In this document: positions 59,472 through 64,000 of the stretch, in pieces | How positions within the stretch are numbered: the stretch's first letter is position 1 | How the letters are laid out: every line of letters starts with the position of its first letter | Assembly (NCBI RefSeq): GCF_041200175.1 | Contig: NZ_CP165727.1 | Span: 7,248,001 to 7,312,000 of the forward strand | Source: Streptomyces sp. R33 | GTDB lineage: Bacteria; Actinomycetota; Actinomycetes; Streptomycetales; Streptomycetaceae | Length of the DNA: 64,000 bases | Direction: 5' to 3' | Made by a program: the position numbers and the translations under genes | The notes under the pieces: generated by a model | The model's input: only the letters and a program-made list of their open reading frames with translations | Told to the model about the DNA's origin: nothing | Databases searched by the model: none

Positions 59472-59486
59472 GAGAGCGGTGCTCTC
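59472..59486. promoter_or_regulatory. TetR operator 1: GAGAGC-GGT-GCTCTC
   Basis: Perfect 6-bp arms, 22 bp upstream of the Ddn-like start. Shares its sequence with the second dyad 50 bp away. Confidence 0.65.
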
Positions 59487-59524
59487 GCTTGAGATCAGTG
59501 TGCACGGATCGCTGCACCAAAGCA

Positions 59525-59537
59525 AGAGCAGTGCTCT
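59525..59537. promoter_or_regulatory. TetR operator 2: AGAGC-AGT-GCTCT
   Basis: Perfect 5-bp arms matching operator 1; a third half-site GCACTGCTCT follows at about 59566-59575, near the TetR start. Confidence 0.65.
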
Positions 59538-59597
59538 CGAAATGGATCGGCGATCCCATTTTTGGGCACTGCTCTGCCTCCGTGGCACACTGCTCGC

Positions 59598-60296
59598 ATG
59601 AGTACCGTGCGCGGGGCCCGGGAGCGGGCCCGTATCGAGGTCACCGCCGCCATCAAGGACGAGGCGCGCCGCATGCTGGCGGCCGAGGGCGCCGCCAAGC
59701 TCTCGCTGCGCGCCGTGGCCCGCGAGCTGGGCATGGTCTCCTCGGCCCTCTACCGCTACTTCCCCAGCCGCGACGAGCTCCTCACCGCCCTCATCGTCGA
59801 CGCCTACGACAGCATCGGCGCCGCCGCCGAGCAGGCCGACGCCCGCACCCTCGCCGCCGGCGCCCCGCCCCTCGAGCGCTGGACCGCCGTCTGCGAGGCC
59901 GTCCGCGCCTGGGCGCTGGAGCACCCGCACGAGTACTCCCTCATCTACGGCTCCCCGGTCCCCGGCTACAGCGCTCCCATGGACACCGTCGGCCCCGCCT
60001 CCCGCGTCGGCAACACCCTCATCGGCATCGTCCGCGCCGCCCACGCCGGCCGCGGCCTCGCCCTCCCGCCGCTGCCCGCCGACCTGCGCCCCGAAGCCGT
60101 CCGGATGACCGCGGACTTCGCCGAAGGGCTGCCGCCCGAGGTCACCGCCGCCCTGGTCGCCGCCTGGGCGCAGCTGGTCGGACTCGTCTCCTTCGAGCTG
60201 TTCGGCCAGTTCAACCGGGTCGTCGAGGACCGGGCTACCTTCTTCACCCACGCCGCGGGCCAACTGGCCCACGGGGTCGGGCTGCCCTCCGTATGA
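59598..60296 (+). CDS. TetR family transcriptional regulator
   Basis: 232-residue TetR protein. Helix-turn-helix at about 12-62: VTAAIKDEARRMLAAEGAAK, SLRAVARELGMVSSALYRYF, given as its two halves. The C-terminal domain (WALEHPHEYSLIYGSPVPGY) matches the WHG/TetR_C_13-like ligand-binding type. Start MSTVRGAR at ATG 59598; the upstream in-frame codons lie within the operator region. Autoregulation and control of the divergent Ddn-like gene are strongly suggested by two matching palindromes. Confidence 0.92.
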   Translation: MSTVRGARERARIEVTAAIKDEARRMLAAEGAAKLSLRAVARELGMVSSALYRYFPSRDELLTALIVDAYDSIGAAAEQADARTLAAGAPPLERWTAVCEAVRAWALEHPHEYSLIYGSPVPGYSAPMDTVGPASRVGNTLIGIVRAAHAGRGLALPPLPADLRPEAVRMTADFAEGLPPEVTAALVAAWAQLVGLVSFELFGQFNRVVEDRATFFTHAAGQLAHGVGLPSV

Positions 60297-60436
60297 CGGC
60301 GGCTCACATGATGAGGTGACAGATCGCTTGTCTGTTCCTCGTATCAATGCGAGTCGTTCGCCCTTCACGGATCGGGCGCCGGTCTAGTGTTCGTCGGGTC
60401 GTGCTCCTGCCCCCGCCCCTCGCCGGAGGAACAGCC

Positions 60437-61381
60437 ATGGCCCGCGCCGTGAAGGCCCTGTACGCCGTTCTGATCACCTCCTTACTGGCCGCCCCGGCGC
60501 CCGCCGTGACCGCCTCGGCCGGCACGGGAGACGTGGCCGCGGCCGGGGACGCCGCACCGGCCCCCAGACCCCGGATAGCCGGCGTGCGGGGCCTGGAGAT
60601 CGCCGTCCCCGCATACGCATGGGCCGGCGACCCCATGCTCGGCGACCTCGTCGCCACCACACCCGCCGCCTCCGTGGTGGTCCTCAACCCCGGCAACGGG
60701 GACGCCCCCTTCGACGCACCCTGGCAGGCCCGCGCCGACGCGCTGCGGGCCGGGACCACCGCCACCGGCGAGAAGACCAAGGTCCTCGGCTACGTCCACA
60801 CGGACCACGGCAACCGCGACATCGCCGCCGTCAAGGCCTCCATCGACAACTACCTCAAGACCCGCGACGGCCGCCTGCACGTGGACGGCATCTTCTTCGA
60901 CGTGGTCAGCCGCGACTGCGGCCCCGGCAACGCCACCCGCGACCACTACGCGCAGCTGCGCGCGTACGTGCAGGACACCATGAACGCCGCCGACCCCACC
61001 GCTGCGGACCTGGTGGTCGACAACCCCGGCACCGCCATCGCCGACTGCTACCTGGAACCGGGCCACCGCACCGCGGACGTCTTCGTCACCTACGAGGACA
61101 CCTACGCCGCCTACACGGAAGGCGGCTGGCTCGGCGGGAACGTCTTCGGCGCGTCGGGCGGCTACCGCCCCGGCACGGAACTCGACCCGACCGGCACCGC
61201 GTTCTGGCACCTCGTCCACGCGGTACCGGACGCCGCCGCCATGCGCACCACCCTGCGTACGGCGTTCGACCGCGGCGCGGGCTACGCGTACGCGACCGGC
61301 ACGCTCATGCCGAACCCGTGGGACGAATCGCCGAGTTGGAAATACCGCAGCCAGACCGCGTACGCCGCCACCGTGGGCTGA
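60437..61381 (+). CDS. Secreted spherulation-specific family 4 protein
   Basis: 314-residue exported protein of the PF12138 type (Physarum spherulin-4 relatives), a TIM-barrel-like glycosidase-related fold. Signal peptide about 1-28 (AVLITSLLAAPAPAVTASA). Body motifs: LEIAVPAYAW, VVVLNPGNGD, KVLGYVHTDHGNRD, VDGIFFDVVSRDC, VDNPGTAIADCYL. The enzymatic role is unproven; relatives are proposed to act on galactosaminogalactan-like polymers. Codon 16, inside the signal peptide, is TTA, so bldA control is likely. GGAGGA precedes ATG. Confidence 0.86.
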   Translation: MARAVKALYAVLITSLLAAPAPAVTASAGTGDVAAAGDAAPAPRPRIAGVRGLEIAVPAYAWAGDPMLGDLVATTPAASVVVLNPGNGDAPFDAPWQARADALRAGTTATGEKTKVLGYVHTDHGNRDIAAVKASIDNYLKTRDGRLHVDGIFFDVVSRDCGPGNATRDHYAQLRAYVQDTMNAADPTAADLVVDNPGTAIADCYLEPGHRTADVFVTYEDTYAAYTEGGWLGGNVFGASGGYRPGTELDPTGTAFWHLVHAVPDAAAMRTTLRTAFDRGAGYAYATGTLMPNPWDESPSWKYRSQTAYAATVG

Positions 61382-61455
61382 ACGCGTCGGCGTCGGGCCA
61401 AGGGTGGACTTTCGGCAGTGCCGTGGGCCCGGGGCGATTCCGTAGGGTCGCGGGC

Positions 61456-62907
61456 GTGAGAGCAATGATCGACGAGTTCCCCCGGCCCGCACGCGTGCAG
61501 GCGGCGGCCCTGGCCGTCGCCGCCGTGGCCGCGGCCGGCGCCGCCGCGGGCACGGACAGCGGCTGGTGGCTGATACCCGAGGCGGGCTGCGCGTTCCTCG
61601 CCGGGGGGCGCCCCGGCCGGGCGCGGAACACGGCGCTGGCGCTGGCCGCGGTGGTGGCGGCCGCCATCGTGGCCGTGGCCCTGGTGCCGGCCTGGCTCGT
61701 GTGGGCGAGCCGGTTCACGGGCCTGGTGGCGGCGGCCGTGGTGCCGTGGTGCGCGGGCCGGTTCCTGCGCCAGTACCGCGAGCTGGTACGCGCCGGGTGG
61801 GAGCGGGCCGCACAGCTCGAACGGGAGCAGGACCTGCTCGCGGAACAGGCCCGGCTGCGCGAGCGGACCCGGATCGCCCAGGACATGCACGACCTCCTCG
61901 GCCACGAGCTGAGCCTGCTCGCCCTGTCGGCGGGCGCGCTGCAGCTGGCTCCCGGTCTGCCGCGCGAGCACCGGGCCGCCGCACGCGACATCCGGGCCCG
62001 CGCGGGCGCGGCCGTGGACCGGCTCGGCGAGGTCGTCGGCGTCCTGCGCGAGGAGCCGGGGGCCGGGCCGACGGAGCTCGAGGACCTGGTCGCCCGTTCC
62101 GTCGGCGCGGGGCTGGACGCACGGCTCCGGCTGGAGGGCGACGCAGCACCCGGGCAGGTGCCGCCGATCGTGGAGCGGACGGTCCACCGCGTGGTCCGGG
62201 AAGCGCTGACGAACGTGGCCAAGCACGCCCCCGGCCACCGGGCGACCGTCGTGGTCCGCCACACGAAGGCCCGCACGGAGGTCCGCGTCACGAACGTGCC
62301 GCTGCCGGATCCGGCGCCGGGCCCCGCGACCGAAACGGGGGCTGCCCTTGCGGCAGGGGAGGCGCCGCAGGGTGGGCAGGACCGGCGGCTCGGGCTCGCA
62401 GGCCTGGGGGAACGGGTCCGGGCGGTCGGCGGGGCCTTCGTGGCCGGGCCCGAAGGCGGCGGCTTCGGGATCCGGGCCACGCTCCCGCACCGGCCGCCGG
62501 CCGCCGCCCCCGAGCCCCGGCCGGCGGCCGGGAGGCTCGGCCGGAGCGCGGCCGCGGCCGTCCTGGTGCCGCTGTTCACCCTGGCCGCACTGGTCACCGG
62601 GGTACGGGTGTGGGACACGGTGGCGGCCCGCCAGTCCGTGTTCGCCCCTGAGGACTACGCCCGCCTGCGGCTCGGCCAGCCCCGTGCGGAGATCGCGCCG
62701 CACCTGCCCGAGCGGCAGACGGCCCGCCGCCCGGCGGTCGCCGTGCCCCGGCCGCCGGATGCCGCCTGCGAGTTCTACGTACAGACCGCAGACCCCTTCG
62801 ACGACCGGTCCGGGGACCTCTACCGGCTGTGCTTCCGGGCCGGCCTGCTGGTTTCCGCCGACGCCTTCGACCCCGACACCGACTCCCAGGAAGAGGACTC
62901 CCCGTGA
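61456..62907 (+). CDS. Sensor histidine kinase (HisKA_3) with C-terminal membrane-anchored domain
   Basis: 483-residue NarL-type sensor kinase. About four N-terminal hydrophobic segments (20-110) lack a sizeable extracellular loop. The dimerisation helix has phospho-acceptor His145 in DMHDLLGHELS. The ATPase region follows (VREALTNVAKHA, GLAGLGERV, GGFGIRATLPH). Unusually, a further transmembrane helix (about 364-384, AAVLVPLFTLAALVTGV) is followed by about 95 residues resembling a short BamE/SmpA-like fold (YARLRLGQPRAEI). GTG start is tentative; ATG 61465 is an alternative. The stop overlaps the regulator start. Confidence 0.88.
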   Translation: MRAMIDEFPRPARVQAAALAVAAVAAAGAAAGTDSGWWLIPEAGCAFLAGGRPGRARNTALALAAVVAAAIVAVALVPAWLVWASRFTGLVAAAVVPWCAGRFLRQYRELVRAGWERAAQLEREQDLLAEQARLRERTRIAQDMHDLLGHELSLLALSAGALQLAPGLPREHRAAARDIRARAGAAVDRLGEVVGVLREEPGAGPTELEDLVARSVGAGLDARLRLEGDAAPGQVPPIVERTVHRVVREALTNVAKHAPGHRATVVVRHTKARTEVRVTNVPLPDPAPGPATETGAALAAGEAPQGGQDRRLGLAGLGERVRAVGGAFVAGPEGGGFGIRATLPHRPPAAAPEPRPAAGRLGRSAAAAVLVPLFTLAALVTGVRVWDTVAARQSVFAPEDYARLRLGQPRAEIAPHLPERQTARRPAVAVPRPPDAACEFYVQTADPFDDRSGDLYRLCFRAGLLVSADAFDPDTDSQEEDSP

Positions 62908-63623
62908 CGCAGATCAGGACACTGATCGCCGACGACGAGCCGATGATCCGCGCCGGCGTACGGGCCGTGCTCGCGACCGACCCGGGCATCGATGTCGTCG
63001 CCGAAGCCGGCAACGGCCGCGAAGCGGTCGAACTGGCCCGGCTCCACCGCCCCCGGGTTGCCGTCCTCGACATCCGCATGCCGCACCTCGACGGCATCGA
63101 GGCCGCCGCCGAGATCCACCGGACCGTACCCGGCACAGCGGTCGTGATCCTCACGACCTTCGGGGAGGACGAGTACATCCTGCGCGCCCTGAGCGGCGGA
63201 GCCACCGGCTTCCTGATCAAGTCGGGGGAGCCGGAGGAACTGATCGCCGGGGTCCGGGCGGTCGCCGACGGCGCCGCCTACCTGTCACCCAAGGTGGCCG
63301 CGCGGGTCGTCGCCCACCTCGCCGCCGGGGACGCGGGCGCCCTGGCCGGCCGGCGCACCGCGGCCCGCGAAGCGGTCGACGCGCTGACCGCCCGGGAACG
63401 GGACGTACTGGCCTTCCTGGGCGGCGGCCTGTCCAACGGGCAGATCGCGCGCCGCCTGCACCTGGCCGAGGGAACGGTGAAGGCCCACGTCAGCTCCATC
63501 CTGGCCGGCCTCGGCGTCGACAACCGGGCCGCCGCGGCCGTCGTCGCCCACGAGGCCGGCATGGTCCCGGCGTCCGCGCCCGGGCCCGCGTCCCGCTCCC
63601 GGCGTCCCTCCGAGCAGCGCTGA
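62904..63623 (+). CDS. NarL/FixJ family response regulator
   Basis: 239-residue two-component regulator partnered with the preceding kinase (GTGA overlap). Receiver domain: acidic pair in LIADDEPMIRAG, phosphorylated Asp56 in VAVLDIRMPHLDG, switch TTF and LIKSG with the conserved Lys. LuxR-type HTH at about 158-215: LTARERDVLAFLGGG, NGQIARRLHLAEGTVKAHVS. AAGAGG precedes the GTG. The 3' third is overlapped on the other strand by the tail of the PAP2 gene. Confidence 0.94.
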   Translation: MTQIRTLIADDEPMIRAGVRAVLATDPGIDVVAEAGNGREAVELARLHRPRVAVLDIRMPHLDGIEAAAEIHRTVPGTAVVILTTFGEDEYILRALSGGATGFLIKSGEPEELIAGVRAVADGAAYLSPKVAARVVAHLAAGDAGALAGRRTAAREAVDALTARERDVLAFLGGGLSNGQIARRLHLAEGTVKAHVSSILAGLGVDNRAAAAVVAHEAGMVPASAPGPASRSRRPSEQR

Positions 63624-64000
63624 CCCGGCCCGCACGGCGGGTCCGAGGACGAGGAGGGCCGGCACCAGGGCCACCGTCGCCCCCAGTACCGCACCCGCGA
63701 GAACGTCGTGCGGGTAGTGGACCCCGACCAGCACCCGCAGCAGCGCCGCCGCCCCCGCCACCGGCAGCGCCAGGACCGCGAGCCGGGGCCGTACGAGGGA
63801 CACCCCGACGGCCAGGGCGGCGGCGAGCGCGGCATGGTTGCTGGGGAAGGACCAGTCGCCGATCCCAGGGCACGCGGCGAGGGAGGGGACGCCCGGCAGG
63901 GCCCGGCAGGGCCGCTCCTCGTCGACGACGAGTTTCAACGCCTCGCCGAGCGCATACGCGACGACCGTCCCGGCGCCCACCAGCACCGCCCCCGCCAGGG
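63285..64000 (-). CDS. PAP2 family phosphatase, partial at 5' end
   Basis: Membrane acid phosphatase of the PAP2 superfamily (lipid phosphate or undecaprenyl-pyrophosphate type). The visible part begins within a helix at the right edge and carries all three motifs: KLVVDEERP, SFPSNHA (usual PSGH, here PSNH) and RVLVGVHYPHD. The conserved core ends near base 63640. The frame then stays open for about 113 more residues, ending in VGDDPRGHLG, entirely antisense to the response regulator gene. That tail shows no family similarity and may be real, a lost stop, or a sequencing artefact. Confidence 0.8.
   Translation of the reverse strand, partial: LAGAVLVGAGTVVAYALGEALKLVVDEERPCRALPGVPSLAACPGIGDWSFPSNHAALAAALAVGVSLVRPRLAVLALPVAGAAALLRVLVGVHYPHDVLAGAVLGATVALVPALLVLGPAVRAGSALLGGTPGAGRGPGRGRRDHAGLVGDDGRGGPVVDAEAGQDGADVGLHRSLGQVQAARDLPVGQAAAQEGQYVPFPGGQRVDRFAGRGAPAGQGARVPGGEVGDDPRGHLG

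Noticed and set aside
1..64000. tRNA, rRNA, CRISPR arrays, insertion sequences, prophage
   Set aside because: No cloverleaf-like or T-loop consensus segments, no regularly spaced repeats, and no transposase or integrase frames were seen by eye. A tRNAscan or Infernal run would be decisive.

Overview
The window is chromosomal DNA from an actinomycete, almost certainly Streptomyces. GC content is very high, with third codon positions nearly all G or C. GTG starts and ATGA/GTGA stop-start overlaps are frequent, intergenic hairpins are GC-rich without U-tracts, and TTA codons are extremely rare. I find 61 protein genes, two of them cut by the window edges. I see no rRNA or tRNA gene, insertion sequence, prophage, CRISPR array or large biosynthetic cluster. 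No gene-free stretch exceeds about 270 bases.

Layout. 1-8.7 kb: a flavin/Fe-S D-2-hydroxyacid dehydrogenase with its MarR regulator, a divergent ABC exporter, an MltG-like lytic transglycosylase, a flavin monooxygenase, a HAD phosphatase and an Lrp-type regulator. 8.8-13.3 kb: a light-response locus made of an NAD(P)-binding/DUF2867 protein, a photolyase, a B12-binding MerR regulator (LitR/CarH type) and a convergent ECF sigma factor (LitS type). The carotenoid genes that accompany this set in S. coelicolor are absent. 13.6-19 kb: a histidine phosphatase and two FUSC-type membrane proteins around a methyltransferase. 19.2-24.4 kb: a stand-alone nitric oxide synthase oxygenase, a lactonase-like propeller, a degenerate chelatase, uracil-DNA glycosylase and an Asp-box propeller. 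24.7-29 kb: a wax ester/DGAT acyltransferase, an Old Yellow Enzyme with an ArsR regulator sharing a repeated operator, and an FprA-like reductase. 29-35 kb: a divergent pair of exported proteins (DUF305 lipoprotein and LVIVD-repeat protein), TetR, an M56 peptidase with DUF5134, GNAT and GDPD. 35.2-41.3 kb: PadR with a divergent luciferase-like monooxygenase, then the DUF6421-SDR-threonine aldolase operon and a transglutaminase-like protein. 41.2-48.7 kb: MFS/CGNR pair, alginate lyase-like protein, PlsC, thioredoxin, a 26-codon Cys-containing leader peptide before a flavin reductase, and etfBA. 48.8-59.5 kb: a DUF6986 aldolase-like protein, a 14-blade WD40 protein with an HTH-like N-terminus, LacI, a P-loop kinase-Nudix fusion, MBL hydrolase, M20 dipeptidase, geranylgeranyl reductase and a Ddn-like protein. 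59.6-64 kb: TetR with two perfect operators, a spherulation-4 protein, a two-component system and a PAP2 phosphatase running antisense into it.

Most of the window is regulator-target pairs in divergent orientation, several with a visible dyad between them. Three cross-gene signals stand out. The only four TTA codons I find in coding frames all lie near the 5' ends of the four clearly exported proteins, pointing to bldA (developmental) control of secretion. A 22-bp operator-like element precedes both the Old Yellow Enzyme and its ArsR gene. A 14-mer with matching dyad symmetry sits upstream of both the Lrp gene and the second FUSC gene.

The candidate for an undescribed enzyme system is the DUF6421 operon. 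DUF6421 carries an HDxTHxH motif followed by EELRCD, which resembles M49-type metallopeptidase signatures, and it is tightly coupled to an SDR and a PLP beta-eliminating lyase.
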